Source of the DNA: Pezicula radicicola
Taxonomy: Eukaryota; Ascomycota; Leotiomycetes; Helotiales; Dermateaceae
Assembly (NCBI GenBank): GCA_003008705.1
Contig: PDUO01000052.1
Span: 192,130-256,129, forward strand
Length of the DNA stretch: 64,000 nucleotides
Direction: 5' to 3'
In this document: piece by piece, positions 23,943 through 36,825 of the stretch
How the letters are laid out: each line of letters opens with the position of its first letter
Position numbering within the stretch: the stretch's first letter is position 1
Notes under the pieces: model-generated
The model's database searches: none
What the model was told of the DNA's origin: nothing
Seen by the model: the letters and a program-made list of their open reading frames with translations, nothing else
Made by a program: the position numbers and the translations under genes

Positions 23943-26083
23943 TCAACGTAAAATTATGGGAGCCCCCTCAGCATCAAACTGCGGCACCGCCTCCCCATCC
24001 ATCATTCCTAGGATAAAACTCGATCCGATAAGCTCATAGCAGGGCTTCTCCACTCGAAATCTCTGGTTGGCCAAGTTGGTAAATATAACCGGGGATTGAT
24101 CTTGGTGCAGTCTTAGTAAAAGGGGTACAGCAGAGCCTTCCAGGACAAAAACAGTATCTCCAGGTCGTGTATGCTCTGGTCCAAGCCCGATATAGCCCCT
24201 TTTGGTCTTAAATAATAGCCTTCCTTGCGTTGATATATACACCATGAAACCAACCTGCAGGATAGTTGCCTTGCTACCGGGAATCTCAGGGTGTTTGACC
24301 AGTTTACTTTCGGAATCAATGGTGGATTTATACCAATCGTACCACATTTCCCAAGCAACCTTGTCTGCTGGAACTGTCCTTCGATATGCACTGTATACGA
24401 GATTCCCAGAATCTGTGTCACCCTTGGGGAATGTGTCCTCGAACATGGTCCTCCAAAAAGCATTATAGAGATTCTCACCGCCGATATAGGAAGATCTAGA
24501 TTGTTTTGGAAGCTCTACGAATGCCGCCCATTCTTCTAGAGTCTTTATCAATGCAGTCCCTTCTATATCCCCCATAACTGCGCTCACAGCCGTAACTAAG
24601 TCGGTCTGGCAACCTCCAAGCAAAAGCGCACCATCTTGCTCTATAGTTAGTGCCCCCTTGCCCAAAGTAGACGTAAATAGAGACATCCGAGCTTCACGAT
24701 GTATGGTTAGTTCTTTGAATTCTGGTTTGACAGTCCAATCCGGTGTCCACGAAGGTAGACTGGGGATGTTGTACTTCCTCAAGTTCATAGCAAGACTGTC
24801 AAGTCGCCAGGTGTCGTTTATCATTGAAACTATGGTATTTTTATAGACGGTAACCGTAGATTGCTGATAGTCGGGAATAATTCTCGGGCAGCGTGTTTCA
24901 TCCCAGTCAGTGACAAGACTTAAGAGGCCATATATCATGTCGCGAGGATCCGTAGCATCCCTGCACCTAAATGTTGAAAGCAGAACTCCGAGACTCAGGG
25001 ATTCAGCTTGCCGGCGCTGTCTGATATCTTCAACTTCTTTGATAACCATCCGGAAGTTTTGCAACATCTCGACGCGTTCTAGTCCAATGTGACCAAGAGC
25101 TGCCCTACAGCAAGTTTTCTGATGTTGCTCAAAGTCGTTGGCCGCCTTTGCGAATAACTCCCATGGGGCATGCATCTTTCCACAAAACACCGTTGCTCGT
25201 CGAGGGAGAATTGTTTCTTGAACAACCCAGATGCGGTTCCACCATGGGAGATGCATCAAAGCATTGAGTGCGTGTATGCACCTCAAATTTTGATCAACCA
25301 CACGCAGTTCTTCTCGCAAGGCGCTGATCTTGAATACTGGCAATTCGTAGGCGCCGTGTCCATATTTTGGATTTGCAAGAATCGAAACAACTGTGAACGC
25401 CAGTAGAATTCCATCAACGTCTCGTACTCGACCAATTGTATAGTTGGCCTTTTGAAAAGGTGTCATCGCAGTGGCTAGTTCGCGATCGTCTTCTTCATCT
25501 ACACCACCCCAAAAGAATAAACCTTGGCCATCGTGTTCTTTAGAAGGAGTTAGGTTATGTAAATTAAGGTACTCTTGACCTGTGACTTGTCAATAAACGA
25601 AAAGAATCACTAGGGTTCGGTTTCAACAGTACCAACAGTGGAGCTGTCGAGATCTTTACCAAGCCAGATCATAACCTCCTTGGATTGAGAATAAATATCA
25701 CCCATCAAGGCGACTTGCTGAGTTCGTTCTTCGTTATCAAGCTGATTAATGCATATAGCATCAATCCACAAGACAACTATCTCATTGCGCTGACGGAATT
25801 GTCGCAGAGCCGATTCTAGGCTCAAGGTAAAGGATAGAATATGCCCATCTACGCAAGTGGGAAGAGTAATCTTGGGATCGCCCCAGGTATAGGATAGGGC
25901 CTTATACTGAGGCTCGTTATCGAGAGATACGACGACCATGTGACAACAGATGTAGTCATTGTAACTACCAGGAAGTAGCTCAATCAAACGTATCTCGCGA
26001 CACATCGCATCTAGTTGACTATAGAGCTCGTCTCGAGGCTTCTGGGAATGAGACTCATGTTTACATTTTATCTGAGATGCCAT
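23943..26083 (-). CDS. HET-domain protein, 695 aa, two exons
   Basis: Exon 1 is 26083-25633 and exon 2 is 25579-23943. The 53-nt intron (25580-25632) has a GTACTG donor and CACAG acceptor and restores phase (Gly codon split 1/2). HET blocks are clear: YKALSYTWGDPKITLP near residue 59, LWIDAICINQLDNEERTQQV near 104, MIWLGKDLD near 137, and after the intron PWWNRIWVVQETILPRRATV. The C-terminus ends with the usual GDTVFVLEGSAVPLLLR and YELIGSSFILGMMDGEA blocks. No stops or frameshifts are present, and the length is typical. It is a likely functional cytoplasmic incompatibility effector. It lies 2.7 kb from a broken HET gene on the opposite strand; the two are not close copies. Confidence 0.93.
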
Positions 26084-28289
26084 TTGTTTATCTTAGCAGT
26101 TCCTGAGCAATGTCTTCGTTGATCAGGTGGTCTCTCGGACTATCCAGGTCGAGGGCTACAGTACGGAAGGAAGGGAAGAGCGAGCTCAAGCACTCAATCT
26201 CAGAAGTTTTACTGATATTGAGACTGCCGAGTCCTGGTGAAAAACGATGATTATTACGGCTGATAACATGGTAGAGCTCGGAGCGAGGAGGTATGTTGGA
26301 ACATTACCCGGCACCGCGCCATGCTGAAAGCGGAAAGGCTGCATGCAAGGGATTAGCTCATAAAAGTAGGCCGACTTTTAACGAGAGAGTGTTCGGTTTG
26401 AAGGTTTAAAGAATTAGGTGTACTAAAAGAAAATAGGGAAGGTATAGTCGAATATTATACCGAAACCCAAAAATGGCTGTTAAAAGACTAGGACGGTAAG
26501 TGGATTAAGGATAAGAAAGTATAGTAGTAGGAAGATCATATACTACTAGTTATATCGTAAATAACTAGAAACTAAAGGTAAAAAATCTAATCTTCTTATA
26601 CCTTAGTACTAAAGTATCTTCGGGCTTCTAACTAGTTGTAAATAACTAGAAATAAAAGATAAAGAATCTAATCTTCTTATTACTCGGTACTAAGGTATTT
26701 TCAGGTTTCTAGAAATACTTTAACTAGCCCCTTTAAGGATTTTATAGATACTATAGAAACTATAATAGTTAATATCTAACCGGAAGATATAAGAATAAAG
26801 GATTATCTAATCTTAGATTTGGATAAAGGGATTATTAACCCTTTAAGGTTTAATTAAGAGGCTAATACTATAATAACTTACTTAAAAAGTAAAGAAGAGC
26901 TTAATAGTATTTGATATCAAATTTTAAAGAGATCTAAAGAGATAGTAGCCTAGCTTTAAAACACCCGGGAATGTATAGAGTTATATTGTAGATTAGGATT
27001 ATTAGAGTTTAATATATTATATCAAAAGCTATATAGCTAGGATAGGACGGCTTCTATATCAGCGACTATTGCGAAAGACACCAGTAAGATAGAAGAGCTA
27101 TGTGACCAAGTATACAGTATGTTTACCTCAGGCCCGGACATAGAGAATGACGGCCTCGGCGCAACTAGGTAATCAGTTTTTAGCCTGATTCTCAGCCCTA
27201 TTATTCCAATTCAGCTGTTAGAAATTAGTTAATAAGGTAAGTACTTCCGGCGGAGGTATGCGTGTTTGATAACTAGAATCTGCCGGCATTTCATAGTTGA
27301 GCATGCGTGTCTCAACTAATAATTCTATACTAGGAAGGCTTTTAAATCAACTAATGCTCTACGGCTCGGCCCGCGGATAATGCGGCCCGCCTTTTCACAT
27401 GTACTATTTTAGAACCGTACAACGGTATTCTATGCTCGTCTTCATACGTAAACTATCACCGCGAACGCTAACTACAATATACACCAGCGCAACTATAAAG
27501 GCCATTCGCTCTTGCTATTGTAGACTATCGACTCAGGGTCTAGAAAAGCTTTATCGGCAAGTCATGGTTTGCTGCGATTCCCCTTATAATGAAGATTATT
27601 AACGACTAGACAGGAATACTTATATTAACATAGATTTAAACGGCCTGTCTTTCGAATCAACATTAGTATACTACTTATTGCTGGCGATGCAGCGCCTTTA
27701 CTAGGATAACTTGATACAGAGAGAGAACTTACCCTGTGTTACTCTAGTATATAGTCTTCCAAGCCCTTCCGAAACGCTCCTTAATAATAAGTAGCCCTTA
27801 CGCCTCCTAGGACTCATTTACCTTCGAATTATACGACTAGCCAGATCTATTCAGTCAGTACTAAACACAACTGTAGCTAGTAAAGCTTAGGTTTTATTAG
27901 CTTAGTGAATAGGACAAAGAGAAAGTTTATAATAAAGATCCGCCGAGTTTTATATATTATTCAATTGAGTGGAAGGTTACAGTAAACAACAGGAAGGTGT
28001 ACTAAGATAAGGAGTAGGGTATGGTTTTGGCTCCTACTTTGTACTAGCAACTCCTCCTACAGCCTAAATTAGAGAAATCTTTAAACAGAAAGTTAGCTAA
28101 AAATAGAACTATTAAGTCCGAGGATATAAACATTATTATATCGATAAACGAGTATAGTTAAGACAATCTTATAAAGCGATTTAATAATATAAACGTCAAT
28201 TAGTTAGTAATAGAAGTAGCTTATTGTATAGAGCAAGCTGTTCCGAAGAGGTAAGAAACTAACAATAAAAATATTATTCAACTATATAG
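26084..28289. other. RIP-affected AT-rich block
   Basis: No intact gene. The stretch upstream of the HET gene (26084-26400) has normal composition and must carry its promoter. From about 26400 AT-rich sequence with scattered stops suggests transposon remains that cannot be identified. Confidence 0.4.
26557..26711 (+). repeat. 81-bp tandem duplication
   Basis: The unit starting GTAAATAACTAGAAACTAAA at 26557 repeats at 26638 with RIP-type transitions (for example CTAAAGG against ATAAAGA). Both contain AATCTAATCTTCTTAT. It is an old duplication within the degraded block. Confidence 0.7.
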
Positions 28290-29060
28290 AGACTAGTCAG
28301 GGTTCAGCTATGTTATCGAGAAAGGCGGACAAAAGGGGCTCTTCGATCACTAACCGGATACTTACTAAACGAGATACACAGCTCGATGTAGAAGAAGTAT
28401 CTTCTAGACAACCATCTATTTAGTGTAAAGTATACGAACTTATGTATTACCAAGTACCCTCCTGCAATTTAAGACCCTATTGCTAGTATAACCCTGTTGG
28501 TAAAAAACATTATAAACTAAGGATGTACCACTTGACGAGACTTATTAAGTATATAAAAGAGGGTTATATACTATAAACACATGACGATATACCCGAAGAG
28601 ATTCGTTAGCAACTATATACAGAGAATCAGCAGAGGCGCTAGAAACCAACCAGTACAAATGCAGCAAACCGTCCTCCTATTAATATAACGAATGTACTGC
28701 CTGCACCGGCTTCTCAAATAGCCCCGGCTCTAAACATAGCTTCAACTTCTACTCTAATTAGTCGTCTTGATATCCTAGGCCCTCGAGATAAAGTAGTTGA
28801 GGACAATGAAGTAGTTGAGGACTACTGTTCTTGGCAGTAATCGAAAGTCATGAAGAAGCCTGTATAAAAACTAGAGTATCAAAAGGCTTATAATATTATA
28901 ATTAATGATTATATAACCCTATAACTAATCTATCGAAATCCGGACCCAAAGTATTTAATAGATAAGGGTGTTAAAAGAGGGGCTGCCGAATATATTGTAA
29001 ATAACATCAATAAATAGGTCTAGGAGTGCAAGAGAGCTAGAATAGTTGAATAGCTAGAAT
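28290..29060 (+). pseudogene. RIP-killed copy of an uncharacterised fungal repeat-associated gene
   Basis: A single plus-strand frame with many stops keeps a readable order of motifs: a Cys-containing PYC segment, GKKHYKL, THDDIPEE, PPINITNVLPAP, LDILGPRDK, and a C-terminal NPDPKYLIDKGVKRGAA stretch. I know this order from a widely distributed fungal hypothetical family present in many copies per genome. Its function is not known to me. In-frame stops fall where CAA, CAG or TGG codons would be expected, so RIP is the likely cause. Both ends fade into AT-rich sequence. Family recall without a search is the weak point. Confidence 0.5.
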
Positions 29061-32000
29061 AAAAGGGAGTTATATTACAATTCTCTCTATTACGATTACT
29101 AAATTTCAAAATTATTACTATACATCAAGCTTATAGCTCTTCTACTATTAATCCTGAATGCCTGAAATGGCCCTTATTACTACGCTCCCGTCCTCCAACT
29201 ACATTAATGTACTATTCTAGAAAATTACCGAAGCCTTGCTTTGGGTTCGCTTTATAAACATGCTTACTAACCCTAACCCCCCTGAGTAGCGAGGCAGGCA
29301 AGGAAGGACTCGTGGAAACGGATGAAGACCTAATAGTCGTGTTATTAAAAATGAAACATAGAAGGTAGATAGATTTATTAGTGATTTATGATTTAAGTAA
29401 GTTTATCGAGGGTAGAGCTATAGAGGAGAAGGGAAGAAGAGGTAAGAAGTATAATAATAATAAGCCTAACTAAGATTATTATTAAACTATATTAATATAG
29501 ATTAAGATTATAATTCTAGGTATTCTATTAGGACTATAGTACTTTTTAGACTTCCTTACTCTATTATTTAGTATATAAAGCTCTCTTAGCCTTTACTTTC
29601 TTTAGTTTCTTAGATATTATAAGAATATTTCTACTTCTTTAGTAATACTTAGAGTAGATTCTTTAATTACTTATTAAGATATTAGTAGTCCTAATAAAGA
29701 ATTATATATAATATTATCTAATAAATATTACTATATTCTTTATAAAGTATATTAAAAAAGATCTTTAATAAATTAACCCCTCTCTATAAGAAGGTCTATA
29801 AATTTATTATAAAGAGAGAGTAAGTACTATAGTATTCTAAACTATATACTAATAAATAATACCCCTTAATCTACTAATTCCTTCCGCTAAACCTTTACCC
29901 TCCTTATTATATATATACCTTATAAGATCGATAATATCCTTAATATTTTTATTATTAAGTTAGAATATATATAATATCCTATATAGCTTATATAAGGCTA
30001 AGGCTTTTAATAGATTAATAAGCTAGAAATCTCTTAAGATATATAGGGAGGTATAGGTAAGAAATATATTAGGATAATTATAATCTACTTCAGAATTCTT
30101 AGCTAGCTTATAGGTATAATAGTAAATATTATATAGCGTAAGTAAGGGATATTATAGGGACTAGAAGTTAGCTATAAATTACCCTAATAACAACAGTAAT
30201 AGTAGCTCCGGGTATCTATCTTGTTGTATTTAAAAGAGTAGACTTAACTCTTACTATAGTTAATACTCTAGATCTACCACTAGCTTTAAAAACCCTTTTC
30301 CCTAATCAACTAAATCTACTCCAGTCCCCTTACCCCTCTTCTTATCTTTTCTACCCTTTTTTTCTTGTCCTCTACAGCTTATTAATTGAGTTATACTCCT
30401 CCGCCGGCTTCTCCTCTTCAGGTTCGCTCTCCTTGAGCTCTTCTGAAGTACCTAACGGAGCTCGATGAATAAGAGCATCCCCCTATCTGTAGGCGATAGT
30501 ATATCGAGAGAGCGAAATATAATGGCGCTCACTAGGTGTAAACGACTGATTTCAATGAATTATAGTACTCAAGTCAGAGCCGTTTAGAATACTGGAAGCG
30601 ACGGCGAGTGATGACTGAAAACGTAGATGATGACAAGGCAAAGCCTCACGTTAGTATAGTGGGGTACAAGAAGTTTGAACCCATGCTTTCTGTATTAAAA
30701 AGGCTTTTGTAGCAGAGATAAGGCTTGTCGTAACGTTTTCATTTATTCAGGGATATCTTGAGAAAAAGATGAGGTAAATGGTTACTAAAAACCACAGCCT
30801 CGCGAACCAAAAGCGCGCTAAAATCGTAACGATGTCTTTTGTTCCTTCCTTCCTTGTCCAGGTACCTCGCGGCTGATGCCTAAGGTACTACCCACAACCT
30901 ACCTTAAATATCCAAATAAGAAAAGTGGTCAAACATATATCAAGAGTATTCGAGTAATTCGATTTTATGAACCTCTGACTTATGGCAATGATATACCCGC
31001 AAGTATCTAACTACGAGGGGCTAGTAGTCGTTAGAGAGGAACATGGGCGTACATCTCTTATTTATAAGAGTTAGTAGAGCAGCTAAGCCTTTTCGGAGGT
31101 CTGCGACAGTACCTAGGCCCCCACTAATAGGTAGCATGGCGAAGGGCTTCTTAGAAGGTACCGCACAATCCTATTAGGAGCCATGATGGGAGTCTCCTTC
31201 GGGGGACTTTGGGTTTTGTTGTTGTTGTTGTTGTTTTTCTTTTTTAGGGGGGTAAGAGGGGTTTCGCTTAATAACCGCGCTCGCTACTCGCAAGTGGGGC
31301 AAGGCGAAGAGAGTAAATTTAAGCGCTAGATCGACGAGGCTCTACCGACTTCGCGCTTTCCACTAATTGCCGACATTTGTTTATTAGGATCCATTTTAGC
31401 AGTCAATGGAAGATGAAACTCACCGCTGGTCTCACATGATTAACTTTGGTACAAGTGCCTTAAAGATTAGAGCGTTAGTAAGTCAGGCCGCTAAATAGGT
31501 AACGTCTATCCCTGCGTACTGAAAAAAATGATAGGTACTTTGAGTTTAAACATTTTAATATATATACACACTTTAATATTTCTTATAATATTTTGTGAAT
31601 TATATTCTATAACTACTCCTAAATACCCTAAACCCCTTTTACTTGAAAATTATATTTATATTGTCGCTCTCGCACCTAATTTATAAAGCCACGCGGTAAG
31701 AGGAGAGGATCGAGCGAGGCTCAAGGAAATTAAGAGATGTTTGAATGTATAGAACAATAATCTGCCAGTTTGTGCAGTCAGAGGCCGAGCTCATGATTGG
31801 CAAGACGACGATGATACCCAGGACTACCCTGAGTGTAGAGGAGAAACTCCACTAGAGACACCTTAGGTTTAGGTATAAGTAGATAGCAAGACCTCTTATT
31901 ATTATACTTCGAAACATAAGCTCGCCTTACAACCTAACTTTACTGCTTACCTTGATTTATCCAAATTTAAGATTATTCGTTACAACTACAAATTGTTGGC

Positions 32001-32610
32001 ACCCCACTTATACGTTGAGTAGTATTTTCTTGCCTTATCAACCCACCCCTTACGCAAAGTAAAAACCCTAGTATTCATTAGATATAGCTTATCTTTAGCT
32101 AACAGGACTTACCAATTATCTCCTTACCGTAACGCGAGATAAATCTCATAAGGTAGTGCTAATACCTCTTCCTTACTTAACGAACGTATAACATTGAAGT
32201 TAATAATAAACCATGCTCTTACAGCGTTATCCGAATCAAATCGAGGCAGAATATACTCGGAGTCGTGACATTCAGCCTTTAAATTATTGTTGAAAGGCCG
32301 CTTTCGAACTTACTCGCTGAAGTCCTGGGCGAGGCGGGTAGGTCGTGCGAATTTATTCCCTAGGATGTCTGTCGCGCGCGCGCGAATTATAACTCGAAGT
32401 GGATCGTCTGTCATAATTTAGAATATGTAGGAGGATGGAGTCACTGTCGTCGAGGTAGCTGGAAGTAGCAGTTTACGTTGGCGCTGTCTAGATTTCACCA
32501 CGTAGAGTTCAGCTGGTTGACATGTTTTCGGGGCTCCGTCATCCATAGAGCTCAGCCTTGCACATGATCGGTTACAGGCAAAAAGGCTTTAAGCTGACAA
32601 TCTTGCAATT
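29061..32610. other. gene-poor AT-rich block, then mixed intergenic
   Basis: 29410-29880 is again nearly free of CpA, TpG and CpG. From about 30350 composition is mixed but no coding frame longer than about 50 codons appears. A (TTG)n tract lies at 31216-31240 and a short CG-alternating run near 32373. No gene or RNA is supported. Confidence 0.45.
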
Positions 32611-32948
32611 CACGAAGCATCAGCAGCCTCACCACTCCCGAAGACATGTCAGCCAACTGTGCTGCGTTCTGAATACTATTATTACTCATCCCCGCCGGAC
32701 AATCGCTGGCGCAAACATCTTCGTCCTGCAAGACAAGTTGTAACTTGCCCGGCTTTCGAAAACCACTGCCCTTCCTGTTGCGCGAACTACAGCGGAACCC
32801 TAACGATGAACGGAAGCTTTCTCGAAGATAGCACTAGAGACCTGCGACCGTTGCAAGCGCAGGGAGCAAGAGCACTCATAGTTAAAGGGTAAATTGGCCA
32901 ACCTCTCTCGGCCGTTCCGGATCAAGGCCTTAGAGTACACCCCTTGCG
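32611..32948 (+). repeat. dispersed repeat copy 2 (less mutated)
   Basis: Partner of 12671-13070. It is less AT-rich and keeps an open frame for part of its length, reading TCDRCKRREQEH-like in one frame, which hints at a degraded Cys-rich coding part. This copy is closer to the ancestral sequence. Confidence 0.6.
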
Positions 32949-34260
32949 AGATATACCAGAACTACTAAGTAGAAGAAGAACAGCCACTCAGGATCATCCC
33001 ACTATATTAAGTCAGTATTAATGAAGTCAGGCAGCGGAAGTAGTAGTTCTAACAAAGATTATTCAAGTTACAAGCATCGCAATCCAACAGGTCTGATTGA
33101 AACTACTAAGCGATGATTATAACTGAGCCACTCGACACTGGTAATATTGTCAACGTCTCTGCCGACTTATCCACTCTCTTCGAACTACTTGACAAACAGC
33201 GACAACGACGCGGGACAATGTAGGCTTGGGCAGCGCCCGTCGGTGGGCATGATACTATAAGGACCCCTCGTGCTCTAAGTACTGGAGTGCCTGGCCCTAC
33301 AAGTCGAACTTTTGGCTACACGAATAGGAGCTGACGAGGAAGTGGAGAGTCAAGACGGATTGGGAGATGAAAGAACCGAAGCAGCCCAAGCCTGCTCCGG
33401 CACAGAATGGTATTGCGTCAGGCAATGACTAGGCCGCGGTGGTGTAGTCATTACGTTTAGTAACAGCGGAATCAACTCGTAGTAGGCAGGGCCAGGTCAT
33501 ACTTAATATCTAGGATGTTTTCACTTGGTTCGCTAGACTGTAGTTGCTACTTTCAATTGCCACACAACAACATCAGATTCTCTAAGACGATCATCACCTT
33601 CCGTCGCTATTAAAAGATCGACCGTAGCGCTGATAACTGGCAGGCGGTGATTCATCCATTCCATTGCGCCGAGAATACGATAAAGACTAACTCTAATGTA
33701 TTTTATGTATCCTCCCTTCACTTCGCCGAGCGGGATGATATCAACATAATTTGAAATTTCGAGCGAGAGACTTCATGCCCGATGACTGGCGTCAACCCCT
33801 AGGAGAAACACATCAGTATTTCTAGGCAGTAACATCCTGACAGCAGAACCAAGCTAGTTCTTCATTCTTGGACTTCATGATATTCTTGAAACTAAAAGTG
33901 TATAGTATATCCTTTCCATTGCCCTGTACGTAGTATTAGAATCCTCATCTAATGCTGAAATGAAATTATAGATACAGCTCCACGTGAGAGTGTGGCAGTC
34001 CAAGAGCATGGACAAGGTCAAATGCGACTTGGGTAAAGTGATTGTTTACAAGGAGAGAAAGAGATTCGCAAGGAAAGCTCTGACTTAACCTATTTACACA
34101 ATATTCATTCATACAGTGAGACCATCTCACCAAGTATGACCACGCTAACAAATGCTCAGCATACAATCTATGCAAAATAAGACAAAATCACTTCCCAACA
34201 GAGGGGTGCGACGGTTCCGACGGGAGGTTCAAGCTAGCAGCCGAGAGTCGGCCCAGACCG
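32949..34260. other. intergenic with an orphan coding-like fragment
   Basis: On the minus strand 33775-33533 a frame of about 80 codons reads like real protein (VDIIPLGEVKGGYIKYIRV, then EWMNHRLPVISATVDLLIAT) between a TGA and a TAG, without an ATG at its head. It may be an exon or a gene fragment; I do not recognise the family. Nothing else is supported. Confidence 0.35.
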
Positions 34261-36458
34261 TCATGATGAATCGCGCCAACGCCAATGCTCCGAGAATGCA
34301 TCACTCTCATCACTATCATCCCCAATGGCAAATCGTGAATCTTCTTGCCAGTCATCAGCAAAGCCCTGTTGGCCAGTCTCGGTCTGCCCAGAGCCCGCTT
34401 GACCAGAGCCTTCATTCATGGTTGTCGCCAGTCCCCTCTCCACTTTGCCCCCAGAAGGGCCACAAACTTGAAGTGATTCCGGGAAGCAACGAACTGATGC
34501 TGAAAGTGGATTTGAACATGTCTTCCCAAGTTCTCAACCTTCCGGCCGGAATTCTAGCTTCATCTAGTTGTCTCGTTTCAAGAAGTGGCTCATTCACCTG
34601 CCCAGGCGCTTCACCAAGTGCAGCTTCCGCATCTCCTGTTCTCGTCTGGCGTCGTCGAGGATAATACTGTTCATCTATACCTGTAATACAACCGATGATA
34701 ATTGAGCTGATAGTCTAGCAAAGGGTTGATCCGTTTACCATGGCTTTACGAAAGGCTTTCGTATCTCCCGCCGAGATATAGAAGGAAACCAAAGAATCGA
34801 AGAGTACGGCAACGATCAAAACGAGGAAAAAGTATACGCTATATCTATTCAAGTTAGATTTCCATCTTTGATACCCACAACCCCGATCCACTTACCCATT
34901 ATCTGGACCGGATCCACGTTGCGTCCACAGAGCATGGATATTAAGGAAGGAGAACCAAATCCCAACCCCCCCTAGGTTTACCCAGATACTATGATCCGTA
35001 AGCTAAATGTTTTGGGGAGTAATATTCTAGGGCACTCATATAAGTCCCATCAAGGAATCTGGTTGATCCTCTAGGCTGATGTTGACACCAACAAATATAT
35101 AAACTACGACAGCCATCAATGCCCCTGCTCGGGGCCAGCCTGTGCCCAGTGCTATCGATACAGTAATCGAGTCCGCGCAGACACTGGAAGCAACTAATTT
35201 CCAATTGAACGGCTTAGTGAAAGGATCAATCCCCGCTTCTCCTGAATCCGGAGACTCCGTGGGTTGGGAGGCAGTCTCCGTCGGAGTTGGTTCAGCACTT
35301 GGTGGTTGTGAAGAAGGCTCTCCCTCGGGAGGGGAGAATGACGCATCATCTAGTTGCGGAGGACTCTCTGTCGGAATTGTTGTAGCTGAATGTGAAGAAA
35401 TCTCTACCTCTGGAGGGGATAATGAGGGCTTTGCTGGCGGCGAGAGCGGGGTTTTCGAACTTGTTGTACGGCTCGGTGACTGCGAAGAAAAGTGCGCTTC
35501 TTTTGAAGAAAATGAGGGCTTCAGTGGTGACCCTTTGACCGCTTTTGCGAAAAGCAGTGGAAGGGAAAAGACGAAACTGGTTGGCCTCCAAGAGCGGAAC
35601 CCTTTTACACGGTATACCCGATGATTGTTGGGAGCTTTCCTGGATATCTTATAGATGACAGAGGTTCCCAGGAAACAGACGATCGGATCGGCGTGGCGAG
35701 ATTGTACCCGTCGGTCCTATCTACAACGATTGTGGGGGCTTCAGAGGAGTAGAGAAGTGCAACCCTCCCAGGCTGTCCTTCGTCATCAAACAGCTCTCGA
35801 CTGGAGAGGTCTCCTGAGTGACATGTATATAAGGTCAAGGACTGGCCAGAGAAGTCGGAGCAGGGGGGGCATCGACTGTGTACATCATGAAGGATGGCGT
35901 CGAGGATATTCGAGGGATCAGCAGAAAGTAGGTCGGTGGAAGCGTTGTAGCTGGTGAGAACAGAAGAGTTAGTTTCGACGCAGAGAGTAGTAGACGTACC
36001 TAAGCCCTTGTGGATCTTGAATCTCCTTGTAGGTGAAGTTTTCGCGCCCCTTGAAAGACGACGTACTGGTTGTTATACATCAGATACAAATGTACAAAAG
36101 TTTACTGATCTAGAGTTTGGTGATATGTAGGTGGCCGTGTTTCACTGAACACAAGGACAAAGACAAAAGAGGGTAGAGTTAACTGTAGCTAGCCTTGTAG
36201 AGAATGGTATTATACGTACCAAGTCCAAAGTATTTGACTGTCTACACGCTTTTCGAAGCCAGCTTTGAGTGTCTCTTTGTTCTCTTGTGCCGGAATAACT
36301 TGTAGTGTTAACATCTCACTGGCTGCGGCTATTCCAAATTCAATCTCCGTTGCGAGTTCTTCAATCTTGAGATTCTTTGGCTGGGTGGAGAGCTGGCAAG
36401 AGCTGGCAAAGACAGAGAAAGAAAGTAAGAGTGCTCCCATCATTCGAGCGACCTTCAT
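34261..36458 (-). CDS. multi-exon membrane protein with signal peptide (unknown family)
   Basis: The ATG at 36458 opens with a signal peptide (MKVARMMGALLLSFSVFA). Phase-consistent exons follow: 36458-36220, 36144-36106, 36065-36000, 35950-35618 and from 35576, separated by introns with GTACGT/GTAAAC donors and CAG acceptors (one with a CTAAC branch). The order is an extracellular part with CPPC and CHSGD, a membrane segment starting at about 35580, a long Ser/Pro/Glu-rich disordered part (35.25-35.5 kb), then hydrophobic segments (SITVSIALGTGW, ALMAVVVYIFVGV, VYFFLVLIVAVLFDSLVSFY). The last exons (34.9-34.26 kb) are uncertain; candidate tails include an acidic DDSDESDAFSEHW. The end coordinate is the end of the last coding-like frame. 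It is probably a multi-pass plasma-membrane or secretory-pathway protein. It is divergent to the gene at 36826. Confidence 0.55.
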
Positions 36459-36825
36459 CTTTAAGGAGCTACAATGCCGTAGATGAAGGGACCTTGGAGC
36501 AAATCGGATTGCTTGCTTCCCGGAGGAATTGTCGAGTTATTGGCAGAAGAATGGAGTGTAGCCGGCGTAGTGTCCTCGACTCGATGGTGGTTGATGCCGT
36601 GGGCCATTCGTTTTTGGCGGAGTGTATGTCGCTTGTGTATATCCCGCCACTGACGTGTCTGACGTTACACAAAGCTCACATCTGCCTCGGCGAAAAGCAT
36701 CCCAAAGATACATCAAACCATCATCTTAACACAACATCTTCGAAGAAGTATCGACAGAATCGTCTCAGAAGCTCCAAACTCATGAATACAGGCTTCTGCT
36801 GAACCACCACGTGCTCAGCTATCAA
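36459..36825. promoter_or_regulatory. shared divergent promoter region
   Basis: A 367-bp gap separates two divergent start codons. No specific operator or TATA box stands out. The head-to-head layout suggests shared regulation of the two flanking membrane-associated genes, by inference only. Confidence 0.3.

Noticed and set aside
34152..34664. 170-codon plus frame
   Set aside because: It is antisense to the C-terminal exons of the minus-strand membrane protein and is low-complexity.
35142..35624. 160-codon Gly/Ser/Glu-rich plus frame
   Set aside because: It mirrors the Pro/Ser/Thr-rich disordered part of the minus-strand membrane protein, which links membrane segments in phase.
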